The notes under the pieces are model-generated. The model was not told where the DNA came from and made no database searches. It saw only the letters and a list, made by a program, of their open reading frames with translations. DNA of 64,000 nt from Ceratodon purpureus (lineage: Eukaryota > Streptophyta > Bryopsida > Pseudoditrichales > Ditrichaceae), in assembly GCA_014871385.1 (NCBI GenBank), contig CM026427.1, positions 506,907 to 570,906 on the forward strand, in the 5' to 3' direction. Positions 20,868-34,168 of this stretch are shown one piece after another; the stretch's first letter is position 1, and every line of letters begins with the position of its first letter. The position numbers and the translations under genes are program-made.

Positions 20868-21794
20868 GGAGCCTCCAGGCTGATCAGTGGCTCTGAACAA
20901 ACAGTTAGGGACTCATCTCCAGCTCTCATTTGTGACTTCCCCGACGACGACATGTCACCTGCTCGCACCTAATTCCACTCAATTGACTTTTAAAGGAATC
21001 TCCAATGCTGTTCCGATGAGGAATCATGCTTTCTGATGAGAGCAGATTAATATTCTCCCCTTGCCAATCAAGGGAATCAGAATAGTTTTGGTGAAGGATT
21101 TTGTGAATAGTTTTTTCGCCGTCAAGTACGACCAGCTCTTCGCCAATAATCATGTCTAAGCTGCTGCCGTATTTACGAAATCCTTCTGAACTCAACTCAC
21201 TGGGTTGAAGTAGGAGATTGTTACCAGGAATCCAATCAATATGGTGGAATCGAAGGTTCGGTCAGTCAATGATGGGTTACTGTTAGTTAGTTGCATGACC
21301 AACTAGTCAGCTAGAACCACTATCATGCCAATGGCATGGATTAGTGGCGGGCACGATGATCATGCTCCCGGGACTATTAGGCTGGAAAGTAAAGGAGTAG
21401 TGGTCAGTCAGATTAATGGTCAGCTGATCCACCGAAACAGTATGACGGGCGGCTCTATGCCAATGCATGCATCGTGATATCCATGGTCAGTTTCATGATT
21501 CCTGCTTAGCTTTGAAAGTTCACATGTATCGATTCCGACTACTATTCAGTGAAGGACTTGCTTAGCAACGCACCTTATGGTAAATCTCTAGCAGAAAATT
21601 TTCAACGCCTGTATACACTGTGCTACATTCTATCTTTTAGAATGTCCTAGTTCAGGAGTTTGAATGACCGAGGATGGGGCCAGGTTTATTTGCTTCCATG
21701 ATCAACTAATTCTGCAAATGCAATTCTGCTGTGGCTTAGAGTTCGGTTCTGATCTTAATGCTTTAGATTCAAGCTGAAAAGGCATAGTATTAGC

Positions 21795-21797
<3 letters not shown>
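20868..21797. other. Upstream spacer, no gene seen
   Basis: The stretch is moderately AT-rich with several ATGCATGC-like words and GTCAGT repeats around 21380-21490. No coding frame with a recognisable domain is present on either strand. Confidence 0.45.

Positions 21798-21872
<75 letters not shown>
21798..21872. repeat. (TA)n microsatellite, ~37 units
   Basis: An uninterrupted TA-dinucleotide run of about 75 bases. It lies about 110 bases left of the first U1-70K-like exon. Confidence 0.97.
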
Positions 21873-21875
<3 letters not shown>

Positions 21876-21984
21876 ATTTGATCTTCAGTATTCAGTTTCA
21901 ATTCCTGGATTTCAGTTTCCTTTGGTATTCTATGACTATTTATAAGTTAGTCAGGACTCAGCACTGAGACTTGCATGTGTGCAG

Positions 21985-23150
21985 ACTTAAAGACGTGCCC
22001 GAAGCCATCAACTGCGATTGGAGGAAGGAGCCAGGAAGGCACTTGAAGAGCTGTCTAAATGTATGTTTCGCTTATTACCGGAACTATTCTATTGCTGTTC
22101 GTTTCTACAGTGGTAAACTTGGTTTTATTGAGCATAATTTTCCATAGTCATATGAGCAGCAAATCCTTTTCATAATTTGCACAAGCTAGTGTACTACAAT
22201 CTTTGGAGGCTTGGCCTAGCTTACTTAAGGGAAACTTTTAAATTACTTGCATCAGTTTCAGTTTCAGTATCTGACATTGTGGTTCTTTGCTCGGGACAGA
22301 TGATCCAGCTAATGACCCAGATATAGAAGGAGACCCCTACAAGACGCTGTTTGTTGCTCGCATCGTAAGTCACATTTGAAAATTCTGGATCGCATTTATC
22401 ACTGCAGTGTCCTTTATATTTGCTGCATGTTGTGATACTGATGTCTAGAATGTGTATCTGATTGCTCACACATCGCAAAGTTCAATTGAATACTCTGCCT
22501 GATACTGTTTTGTATTGCAGAGCTACGAAACGACGGAACACAAAATCCGAAGAGAATTTTGAAGGATTACTTCTTCATGCATTTGAACGTGTAATAGCTA
22601 ACCTATTTTACATAGTTTGTTCTTGCACATTCGCTTGTTGTTTCAGTGGAACATATATGGATTGTCATTTCAAAATTCAGTGGAGCCATGTGGCTGTCTA
22701 TGAGGATACAGTGTAATGTAACTGCTCCTTTTATATTCAACTTCTTCCTAGATGGTGATGGAAATGCTCGACAGCTTCTGGCTCGACTTGCTAAACTTGA
22801 TACCTCGGTTTTTCAGATCCGACTTGTATCTGATATAGTGTCGAAGACTCTGCATACGCGTGACATGAAAAGTATGTTTATCCCTTCGTTTGCATTGTCC
22901 TGATTATTTGCTTTATCTCGATCTATGATAATGTGTTCACGGATGTTGCACCTTCTCAATATTGCGATGACTTGTTTTAACTTTTTTAAATCATCTGCTT
23001 GTAGACAGCTGCATATATGCAAGCAGATGGTCGCAAAATTGACAACCGACAAGTTCTTGTGGACGTCGGCGGTCGAACGAGGTCAAATTGTACCAAATTG
23101 GCGTCCTCGAAGATTCATTGGAAAACTTCTTTGCTTAACGATTAATCTAG
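21985..23150 (+). pseudogene. U1-70K (U1 snRNP 70 kDa) gene fragment, broken
   Basis: U1-70K binds U1 snRNA stem-loop I through one RRM and is needed for 5' splice-site recognition. Exon remnants in order are: ARSHQLRLEEGARKALEELS (21995-22060), which joins in phase to DPANDPDIEGDPYKTLFVAR (22300-22364, with the RNP2 motif LFVARI); SYETTEHKIRREF (22521 on) which then hits TGA through a one-base insertion; RLVSDIVSK and HTRDMK (about 22820-22870); and AAYMQADGRKIDNRQVLVDV (about 23008-23065), shifting frame into VERGQIVPNWRPRRF. The first exon begins T-stop-R where family members have AEKR. The RNP1 block (KGYAFIEY in the family) is absent, so RNA binding would be lost even if the frame were open. 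Introns are retained, so it arose by DNA duplication. Confidence 0.85.
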
Positions 23151-23580
23151 ATTAAAGTAGTGAATAGTTCAAACTAAAGGTCACATATGCTTGCTGGTTA
23201 GGAGATGATTGAAAAGCAAGAGGTTGAGCTCAACTTTCGTCCTCAAACTGTACCCATCTATAGCTTTCTGAAATCAACACATCATAGATAGACACATCCA
23301 AGCATCAAGTTCGAGACATTCTCGATTCTACAATGGAAGTCATGTGAAATCTATATTTTCTAATTGATTTTGGAGATCCTAAATATTTTGGATAGCCCTA
23401 AAATGTGCAAGTTCGTGAATTTAAGAAATCTACATTTTCCTAAAGATTATGGACGCATTGGACGTTTTGAAAAATATGGGTTGAAACAACATTTATTTGT
23501 TGTTTAATTTGTTGTGGTTTGAACACTCTCAAAATATGGTTTCAACCTAGGTGGTTGAAATAACTAAATTTTTAATTACA
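23151..23580. other. AT-rich spacer, no gene seen
   Basis: Nothing coding is visible. Near 23540-23565 a small palindrome TGGTTTCAACCTAGGTGG uses the same words as the larger hairpin immediately to the right. Confidence 0.4.
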
Positions 23581-23655
23581 TTTTAAACCACATTGGAATG
23601 TGGTTTCAACCACCTCCTCCTGGAGGTTGAAACCACATTCTAATGTGGTTTAAAA
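23581..23655. repeat. Nested hairpin, 34-base arms
   Basis: Bases 23581-23617 and 23622-23655 pair almost perfectly around a loop of a few bases; each arm also contains its own small palindrome CCACATTGGAATGTGG. It is probably the core of a foldback transposon. No coding role. Confidence 0.75.
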
Positions 23656-24559
23656 TGTGGTTTTAACCAGGGTTTTGCACTAGAGTCAATATTATATGTA
23701 ACCCCTAAACGCCTAAACGACCAAAAACTGGGTGTTCTCATTCTTTCAAGTTCCATAATTGTCATCCAAATGCCAATTTTTCATCCATTTTTTTTTCATG
23801 TTGTAAAGTTGAGAGAGATCTATCTAACCTCATTAGTGAATCATAAAAATGATAATTTCATGAATTTTGGGGCCTCCCTAAAGTCCAAAACATCAATGAC
23901 CTTGTGTATATTCAAAATTTCTTAAAACAGACAGCTGAAAAGCAATTCTGACTATCGGGATAATCTGAAATTGAGTGATTTATAGCTGATATAAGATGAA
24001 GGGATATACCCATGGCTACTTCTTGATTTTCTACGGTTTTAGGTTTTTTCATCATATATTTGAATTAACATATAGTTATTGAGCACAGTAATTAGTATGA
24101 GGTTTGTGGTTGTCATATACATCTATGGTAAATATTTCGTAATTTTTTAGTATAACCTATATTTGATATGAATTTTCTTTATTTGTTTGATTTGAAAATT
24201 TATATTAATTATATAATGAAACCATTAATTTTGATAAAATTATTGCTCGTAGATAACATGTGTATCTAATTAAGAAAAATTGAAAATTCATATTTTACAT
24301 TGTTTATAGTAATAAAATAGAGCATCCAAAGTCAAAGTTTATTTCCGTGGTCATAGGCTCAGGCATTTGGGGGTTAATGTTCCACCTTCAAATATAGACG
24401 GCCGCATATGAGCTTGCACAACCATAGAACCATTAAAGTTAGATCTCTTGAAGCCCAGGGAAATCTTAAACACAACCACGGACATAGGAACAAAATTGAG
24501 CATGGACGATTCATTCACAATCAGTTAGTGAATTCGTAGCTAGGAGTATTGTGTACTAA

Positions 24560-24839
24560 GAGCATCCCCAGTAAGCCTGTAAGGCTGAGAACGCTGTTCT
24601 CCCAAACCTGAGTGTCTTTCCGAAGCAAAACATTCCAAAACCGTTTACAGGTTTACAGGTTTGCCCCTAAAAAACCTTCCAAAACCAAGATTCAATCTGT
24701 AAATTACAGGCTTACAAGCTTGAATACAGGCTTTTCCCCTGCTAGCCTGAACCGCAATTCACGTCTTTCCACTTCTTTCCGCTTTCAGGTTTTTACTACA
24801 AGCCTCAGGTTTTTACTACAAGCCTTATTGGGGATGCTC
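24560..24839. mobile_element. Tourist-like MITE, 280 bp
   Basis: The ends are inverted (GAGCATCCCCAGTAAGCCTG at the left; CAAGCCTTATTGGGGATGCTC at the right). The flanks carry TAA on both sides (24557-24559 and 24840-24842), the usual target duplication of PIF/Harbinger elements. The interior has a direct duplication of CAGGTTTTTACTACAAGCCT near the right end. No transposase is present. Confidence 0.8.
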
Positions 24840-24842
24840 TAA

Positions 24843-26156
24843 GACATTGGAAGAAATCACGGAAGCATTTGTCTTGACACAATGTCGCCGAGCGCCATGG
24901 TCATGGTTACGAACAAGGACCTGATGACGAGCAGGCTCTGTGCACATTAGCTAATCGTTTTATATTGGTTGTAGTGAATGACGAGGTGCCGCAACGACTT
25001 CAAGTTTGAGGTGTTAGCGATTACCGGGAGTGAGTTGTGCAGTTCTTTGTCAATTAAACCATGTCAACACTGGAGACCGACAGTCCCAGTCATGGAATGG
25101 GGCATGGAATGTAGAAGTGGATGTTCACGAGTCTAAGGGCGTTTCAACACACAGCCGGAAGGGATGAACTATGAAGAAGACTAAACTATGCCAAGGGGCC
25201 AAGTATTGGAGCTGTAGAAAAATATTAAAATATTGAATTGGTAAAATTTCTGAATATTTAATGAAGAGGAATTTGGCCCCTCGGCAAGAGTTTAGATTTT
25301 CTTTTCTTATTCCACCCGAACTCTCCTCAAGGGATCAAACTCTTGGCACCAAAAACTCTCCAAAAGTGCTACCATGAAGGGATTTTCAAGAGTTTCAATT
25401 CTTGGCCATCAGCCCCTAGTGTGAAGCCCCGTGGGGCCGATCTTCAACTCTACAGCAATGAAATTGCTGGAATCAATCGGCCCTTGACCCCTAGCCTGAA
25501 ATGCACTTAGTATGGACACTGCAACTTAAAGATGGAGAAATCTCAAATTGACACTAGTATGCAGCTGGAAGAGCTGCTGAAAATGCAGAGCGTCAAAATC
25601 GCCAACGCCGTCACTAAAGTGTCGATGAACGGATTGCTCGACTCCGTCTATCTTTCACATGAAGTCGTACAACGCTGAGCGTCCAGAAACTCTGCCAAGC
25701 AATGCCCCACCGCCGAAAAATTGAAATGATGCTGAGAAAATTGCTAAGGGGCTGTTTCTGCAAAGTGTAATCGATTGGATACGATTGTAACCGACAATAA
25801 CTTCATCACAAAAACTAGTCGGGCGGTGGGGCAACACGATACGAAAAAACAGAAAAAAATAATTGTCATTAAATTCAACTTGGAATTAAGGTAGATGGCA
25901 TGTGGACGGAAGTCCTTCCAAAGGATTAAATACAAAGGGTATTACAAAAATGGTCTCTACAACTACTTCCGACAAATTATACTATTGCTTTGGTGACATA
26001 TCTGTGTGGACCATCTACATCACCACCATCACTTTTCTTACAAAAGAGCCCCACATCAAAAATGTAGATGGAGAGCATATCCTAAGAAATGTGTTCGCCA
26101 GCCTCAGCTGATTGTCCTGCCTACTGTAGCATACACGAAAGGTATCACCAGAAGCC
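24843..26156. other. Spacer downstream of beta'-COP, no gene seen
   Basis: No supported coding region. The part 25140-25500 has mixed composition and may be an old transposon. The last few hundred bases would hold the 3' UTR of the minus-strand beta'-COP gene. Confidence 0.45.
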
Positions 26157-29100
26157 TCACTCTTCAAGATGCGGCTCGCCCCCTTCCAAACCCCATTCTT
26201 CGGCACCATCGTCGGTGCCATTAACCGGGTGAGATTCCAAAAGCTCTCCTTCTCCTTCAATAAACTGATCTGCTTCCCCAAAGCCAACTTCATCAATGAC
26301 GTCTACAACCTCGTGTTGATCCTCCTCCACGTACTCTCCGTCCTGGTAGACCTCTTGTTCCTGATCTTCAATGAATCCTCCATTCTGAAAAAGCAGAAAA
26401 TAAGGTACCGGTTACTAATTGCTCACCATTCCAACAGGCTGGGTACTAAATCTCACATACACAGAACACAGGTTCCACAGTACACGGGATAGTGAGCAAT
26501 CTAGTTAATAGTGCACGAAGATCACGTATGTTACATGATACAAATTTTCAAAGAAGCCCAGGACGAACAAAACAAGTGCGAGCAAATAATATTACTCTTC
26601 CCCTATCTTAGAAGTCTCGAATTGCAGATATAGGACAATCAAATAAAGCTCACCTCATGCACAGCGCCACCGTTCTCCAAGGGAGCATCTTCATTAACAT
26701 GCAGTCCCTCCATCTCGTCTGCCAATTCATCGTGTTGGCCGTTTATGTAACTGAGATACGCTGATGCTGGAAGAAACTTCGACCTGATGACATACCGAGA
26801 ATTTCGAGATCAGTGTCCTCATATTGATGAAAGACATTAAAATGATGAGAATTTCAAAACAAACAACTAAAGCGTGTAAAGATCCAAGCCACCAATTTAA
26901 TAGCGAGGTAGACACTGTTATAATCGAAGTACCATGTCAATTCATTCACCTACAATTATCAAAGCGACTTACCTTTGTTCTCTATACTTCACTTCCGTTT
27001 CGCATGCCAACTCCCAGTCGGGAAATAAATTAGGATACTCTTGTGGGTCTGCTAGCGATTCAGCAGCCTTCTGGTTGATCTGCTCACAAAGTCGACCGCA
27101 ATCTTTAGAAAACCATCTACTACAGAAAGACGTCCCCACAGTTCGACTTGATGTAAGATAAAAACCAAGAAGATGCTAAAGGAAAAGCGTAGCCAAGTAT
27201 ATTTACCTTCTTCAAATCGTTTCGCCAAAGTCCAACAACGTTGCTGACTTCACTTGGCAAGTAGGTACGTGCCATGAAGGCTGCCTCTGGTATCCGATTG
27301 CTGCAGAACAACAAACTGGAAATTAGAAAACTAACTGTGCAATTTATTCTTAATTTACCATACCAGCAACAAAACTAGCATGTAAAGACTGCAAGAGCGT
27401 GAATGCGTTGGTGCAATGCAAAGAAGAGCACAGTAAGGGGTACCTGTCTATCAGTAATTGTACACAGTCCTCCACTTTACCGAGCAAAAAGAGGCTGAGA
27501 AAGGCCACATTTATCTTTCCCTGCTCCTTGGCAGTAACTGCCAATTTACTGAGCCCTTTGGCATCTCCAAGGGCTGAATGCAACAATAAGAATCCACTCA
27601 GATCCTTAGCATGTCCAAAGCATTCCTCCGCAACTTCAAACTGCACAACCACCACGTTTAAATTCAGTATGCTTTGTGGGAATACATACATTTGCTCATA
27701 GACAGGCTCCAAAACGTTCAATAATTCAATACTTGGCCTTCTAGAATTTGGCACAAGATAGTGCATTAAGATAGGTTATTCTAGTATCCGTACTGTATAA
27801 CATTGATTCAAACGCCTATAAAACCTTTATTCCAGAACATACCTTTCCAGCTGACATTGCCAGTTCACCCAGCTGCTTCCATTTGGACTCACTTTGTGAC
27901 TCTTCAGCTATAGTCTGCACAAGCAACCAGGAGACCACTTAGTCAACACGTCGATTATGTATTCATGTATTGAATAGCAAGACTCTCTCAGGGCTCTAAA
28001 TTGGGGAGTATGCAAACTGCAGTCAAACATCAAATCCACACCTTGGCATACAATACATGGCTAGACGCAAGGTAGAACATACGCAGTCAAATGATATACA
28101 AAGTCAATCGAATTTACCTTAGCAGTTTCCAGCCTACCAAGCTGAATGGAAAGATCAAACTTGTAATCAAGATCAGTTGCGATGGCAAGGGCGTCCTCCA
28201 CCATACCCTGTGACTCGAGAAACTTCGCAACACTGACAACCAAAAAAATGTAAGTGCTTCAAATCTAAAACAATCGTCACCGTAGCTACACAGTGAAGGT
28301 CCGAGGTACTGAATGGAACATAGATACATGTTTGTAAGATTGATGAAACAATTTCCACAATCTTAAGATGAACCCAATCTGCCTATTTGCAACTTGATTA
28401 CACCAGAACTTGCAATTTACATGGTTCAGTGTCAACTGACCTGTTCAGGTGGTCCTTTGGAATTGTCGGTAAAATCTCCTCTGCTTTCTCCAAATCTCCT
28501 CTCAAGATTAGAGTTTTATACTCAATCAAATTCAGATGCAAAGTGTAGCTCATAACACTGAATTCATCCCAGACATTCACAGATCCCAGTCGTTCAATAT
28601 AATTCCATTGCACCGATTAATTAGAGAGTCAGCTTGATCATGAAGTAAACGAAAGATCTCTAACATCGGTTTTGAAGCACTTAATGATTGGAATAAATAA
28701 ACTTGATCCACTAATGTGTAGGACTTACTTGAACTCTTTGTCGAGAAGATACACGCGGCTTTGATTTGCGAGATATCCAAGTAGATACATTGGGCGATCG
28801 AGGTGGAACATTGTAGTTACCTGAAATCCAGAATCCACATTAGTGTCCATAGTTTCATCACAAACTTGATTCTAGGACATTCAAAACTGTTCAATCCATA
28901 AAATGTTGAAGAACTAGGTTTGAAGAAAAAAACTACAGTACTAAGGCTCACTGCAGTTTCTGTCTGTAGCCGATACTTACCTCTCCACCAACGCAGTAGT
29001 TGAGTCTCCATGCTGAGGTGTTGTAAATGAAACAATCACCAACCCACAATCCAGTTCTGATCCGATCAGAAATTTCGTGCAGGAGCTCAAAGGCATCTTC

Positions 29101-32100
29101 CACACCTTGCTCGTCCGTTGGCCTGCCACTTTCAAAGTGCTCGGCGACCACATCCCGCTGAACATACAATAATCAAATCGGAAGAATTTAGTATACACCT
29201 CTACATCGATAACCAGAAGGATACGTAAAAAAAATAAGATAAACATCACACTTAAGATGTACAGTACATCAGACATACTAATAGTATTACGCTAAAAATC
29301 AAGTACTGTGAGTAGTAACTGTTTGGCCTTACGTTGTACTTCAGAATGTAGAAGGAGCTTTCACTTGCAATAGCAACCAGGTCTCCGTTGTCCGACCAGT
29401 ATATGTTCTGCGAGTCGACAGGGAAGCAAGAGATTAGCTTAAGTTTGTTTCAAGACACCACGCAGATAAACAGATCAATATAAGATAACATCCGACATTT
29501 GCAAAACAAGTACAGTGTATCGGCTTTATTTCTAGGAATAGATTCATTACTCTTACCTTGACTACGACGTCAATGCGCCGAATCACACGACATTCAGCCC
29601 AGTCATAAAAACAGACCAAGTCGTTGGAACGGACTCCAAGCAAGGTACCTCCATACATCCCTTCAGCTGAAAATGATGGTCGAACACTTCTTTTTTCCTG
29701 CAAGTCAGATCAAAGAACTCTGTAAAGGCCTCTCAATCATCTCGTTCTCGAGCATTACTCTACTGATGGCATCACAAGGTCAAGAGAGCAGGTTCAAAAA
29801 AATTGAACATACCTAGGATCAGAGTGATAGCGTTTGCCTTGAACTAAAGAAACATAACAGTAGTGTACAGTGTAAAGAGAAGATTTGGTTCACTACAAAC
29901 CTGGAAAGATTTGCTGAATATTTTAATTTTTGAAGTACTCTCTCGAACTGCGTATTCGCCATCAGTTGACCAGGCAAAATCTAGGGCGGAACCAAATGAT
30001 CGATTCCTCCAAGCAAGAGCTGTGTAGATGATGAATTCACCGTCGCCACACACTACCACAAACCTGCCATTAGGATTGTGCTTCAGGCTCTGCAAAGCTC
30101 ACAGCACGAACCAGTTAGAGATTGCCTCCACCATCTCCCGAATGCATGTGCCAGGAAATACAATCCAAACAAGAAGTACGCAAGAAGAATTTACCTGTGG
30201 ATAAAGATCGCAGCTCCCAAGATCTTTCACTGCCAAAGGCAAGCGCTCTCCATCTGTGACCTGCAATAAAATTATCACCCGTTCAAACTCTAATGTGATA
30301 TCGTCAACAAATTTTACTGATGACAATGGCCGGAGGACAGAATAAGAAAAAAGTTAAAATATACGATGAAACCCAAAGTGAAACGAAGTAGCATGTTTTA
30401 TTTTCTGAGAGACGGTATTAACCTCAAAATCAGCACCAACTGCTTTGATGTTGACCGTCTGTATTTCGTTGTGTTTGGCCCATATGATTTTACCGCTTCC
30501 ATCCATACTAGCAACTGGGGCCTCCTTTCCAATTTTAATCATGATGGTTCCCTCATCGTAGCCAATTGCCACCCTGCACAATAATCAAATGTCATTTTCT
30601 CTGGTCTGATAATATCAGAGAGCAGAAGACCACGGATGTATCTATGAAGAATGTTTCCGAGGTTGCTAGGAGGCACAGAACAGCATGTCTTGAAAAAAGT
30701 AACACGGCACACGTATACAGAGTGGAATGAACTGAGGGTTGAAAATTTCTGGAAACAAACTTACCTTTTCGAGCCCTTTATGTACCCAATAGTCCATACT
30801 CGCTCCAGACCATAGTTCAACGTGTTCTCGAGCCTTCATAGTGCAAAGAAACAAAGCTTGAACAATCGTCAGACCGATTACTTGAACAGGAAAAAAAAAT
30901 CCTGACCCAGAAATACGTGCTTCAACATCACTACGTCCGACAATTAAGCGAGAGGAGAATTTGTATACCAACGACATACACAACCGCCGATAATACTGCA
31001 AACATTGTATTATGATATAATAATCCTTATACTTCTCAGCGACTAGATCTTGAACAGAGCATTCCTACCTGTATGTAGTTGCATGCCAAATACGAACTGT
31101 TCCATCTTCTGAACCCGTCAAAATAACAGGGAGCTCAGGATGGAAACAGACTGCAGACACATTATGAGAATGGCCTTCCAAAGTCTGCACACAGCTTTTT
31201 GTTTGATAATCCCACACCTGAAACAAGGAATAAACACCATCAGAGATTTATACGAAATTAACGTGAAGCATATCAATCGGCCACCACAGCTTTCCACACA
31301 CCATAGCGAAACTGTAGCAAGGGAATTACCACATACCTTGGCAGTTTGATCATCAGATCCTGTGATCAAATGTGGCCGGTCACCACCCGTGAAGTACTCC
31401 ACACAATTAACACCTTTCTGATGAGCTTCAAGGGTAAAGTTGGGCTCAGGTGAACCCAGGTTCCAAATCTGCTCAAAGAAATGCGTTCAGTCAACCAACC
31501 ATGCTGCTGTACATTAAAAATTCTGAACACTAAGGATGTCAAGAAATATCTCCGTTAAGGGATTGATCCACTTAAGAGCTTCCACGATGCTTTCCCGATA
31601 ATTTGGTACTTTTCAGAACTATAGGGTCGTTTTCCATTAACACTGTAATTTATATTATCCCTGCATGACTGCTACCGTTGAAACATCTCACCTTTACAGT
31701 TCGATCCAGGGAAGCACTCGCAAAGGTGTTGTTGTCTTTAGGATTAAAGGTCACTTGCATAACATAATGGGAGTGGCCTTCAAAAATCTGGGTGCAGATC
31801 CAACCCTTCTCCCAATCCCAAAGCTTGATAAGCATGTCGTCTGAGCAAGATAGAACATAAGGTAACGTGGGATGCACTACAACACACCGAATGTAGTCGG
31901 TATGTGCCTCGAACTGTTTGACTTTGTCCATCGTGTTGTAGTTGTACACTCTGATGAACATGTCATCGGAACCAGCTACAATCCACTGCTTGCGAGGAAT
32001 AAATTTCGCAGATCGTACTGCAGATAACAGAGAGATAAGAAGAAAAAAAGATCTCAGTTAGCAAGTCAAGTGTTTGGAGCGGGGACCGATCTGAAAGCTC

Positions 32101-34088
32101 ATCATATGCTGCTCAAATGAATCTTGTATTGGATTTCACACAGCAGGACAGCGAAGAAGCTAAAAGCTTCGAATTTTATGTAATACAGACTCTCCACCTA
32201 CCAGGTAGCTCAGTGACTTCGAAAGACTTCACAAGCGTCTGCGAGCAGAAATAACACATAAATAACATCAGCCTTTAAATGAAACAACCAGGTAGAAATG
32301 AAAATAGTAATGAAAATCCTGGTAATAAGAATCAGCTCTAGAAAAGAGCTAAAAGGTAATGATCTCTCCAAAAATCAACCGACAGGCGACATGTCGTAAG
32401 GAACCATCGTAAACTCGAGGACAAATCTTTCAAACGTAGAACTTATACTATTCAGGGACAAACTACAATCTGCATGTTCAAATCTATTTTTTTCCTTTTC
32501 ATAAGAGCATGGGCTATCCACAAACATTCTCAACTATACGGAACTTCAGCAGAGACTTTGCATTCGCAGAAGAGCGTTCACAGCTGTGAAGCACTTCTTA
32601 TCACCTCTGCCTCTCGTCAAGGAATTGCTAGAAGGTTGAGAACCACGCATTTATAACATGTAAAGTTTGCAACGGATGATTTTGATAAACTCTTCATAAC
32701 AGATCTTCGGACATCTTTCAACGTCATTTTTGTACATGATCACCTCACATGCTCCAAGACGAGAATCGTGCCACAAGGCCAGATTATAAGCTTTTAAGAG
32801 CCTTTCACGTCACGGTCACCAAATGCGGAAAGAAAACTTCAAGGAAAGGTACAAGTCATACTCGTGCGTGTACCTGGTTCTGGTAGTTCCAAATGTAAAC
32901 ACTTCCTGTGTACAAGGTAGATAATATCCTGCATGGAAATCATACAATTCTGTTGAGCTACTGATCCATAATGCCAAAAAGCCGGGCAACAATCAACGCA
33001 CACAAACCTCAAAAAAACATGCATGCTTTCATCAACACAAAACAAATGAGCAACTTATGTATTTGAGTCATAAGTTCTAGACTAGAATTTCTAATAGTTG
33101 TGCGATACAATGGAGAAACCAAATCAGATTTCTTGTCTTTCAGGAGACCTTACCATGGTTCTGTTGGATGAAGGTCTACACATTTGACTCGTTCAGACCT
33201 TTGAGCAAGTTTCCGCTGCAAAGAAAAGAAGAAGTAGAATCAGCACGGGTTCTGGAGGGCCAGGAGATTCTTACTTTTGAGTGTTCGCATTTTGTGCTCT
33301 GATGATGATAACTACGCATTCATACCTGCTAAATCATGCCAGAAATGTGCGAGCAACCTCTGACCTCCAGCAATGCCAAAGCACGTACCAGGACCTAGTC
33401 AAGACCCTTGTGAATTCTGGTCATTTGCACAGACCCTCCCATCACTCTCACTAACTAGAGTGACTACCGCAGAAACCTCTACCAAAACTCAAAAAACCTC
33501 CAATGCACAATCGTCGCCAGTAAACATCCAATCAGCCGATACATACCTTTATCGCCAACCGGAGAGGCTGCAAGACAATAATACAAACAGCCAATGAGAA
33601 CTCATCAGAACGACTTCTCTTATGATAACTTGCAAAATATCCAACCAAGTGAGCACATTATTATAAATAAATAAAACGCACTACCGTCAACGCGGTCGAA
33701 ACAAAAGAATTGGATCCCAGCTCATTCATCGCATTTAAACGACAACACAGAACCACGACAAAAACCAAAGCTTAAAAGTTGAAAAAAAACTCCAACGCTG
33801 AAAATCCATCGCCAGAATCTGAACTAGGTCAATCACCCCCGCGGGAGCTGGCAGTCACCACACCACGGATCTGCAAACCCGCAGAAACGAAATTCCTAGA
33901 TAACCTAGAGACAAGCCGTGGAATGAAAACCCTGCGATAATGGCAGTGGAACCTTGCCTCGATGATGATCGTTCTGAAGCCCTACAGAGGGGGAGTGAAG
34001 GGAAGGAGTGGAAAAAGGAGCAGAGAGAACGGCGGAGAGAGTGAATGGGATCGGCGTGGAGGTAAGGAGGTGGAGAAGACGATACCAT
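26157..34088 (-). CDS. COPB2: Coatomer subunit beta' (beta'-COP, COPB2)
   Basis: Twenty-four coding exons join in frame into a protein of roughly 900-950 residues. The N-terminal WD40 propeller is clear: PLRLAIK (33547-33567), [20 protein letters not shown] (about 33153-33213), [19 protein letters not shown], then a long exon 31692-32019 with [17 protein letters not shown] and [11 protein letters not shown], followed by TGSDDQTAK and [17 protein letters not shown]. The second propeller and alpha-solenoid follow ([83 protein letters not shown]), then an acidic tail ending PHLEE and TGA 26157-26159. Beta'-COP is part of the COPI coat that binds dilysine cargo tails and returns proteins from Golgi to ER. 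The first coding exon appears to be only the ATG (34086-34088), followed by a ~520-base intron with donor GTATCG. This start is inferred; everything from PLRLAIK on is firm. Confidence 0.93.
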
Positions 34089-34146
34089 GGTGCTGGATCG
34101 AAGCTCGGGGGCGGTGGCGCGAGGGCGGAGGGCGATCGAAGAGCAA

Positions 34147-34168
34147 CCTACACACACACACACACACC
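34147..34168. repeat. CA microsatellite in the beta'-COP leader
   Basis: About ten CA units lie 60 bases upstream of the proposed beta'-COP ATG, so the minus-strand transcript would carry a GT run in its 5' UTR. Surrounding sequence (34000-34340) is purine-rich on the + strand and looks like a GC-rich plant leader/promoter. Confidence 0.85.
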
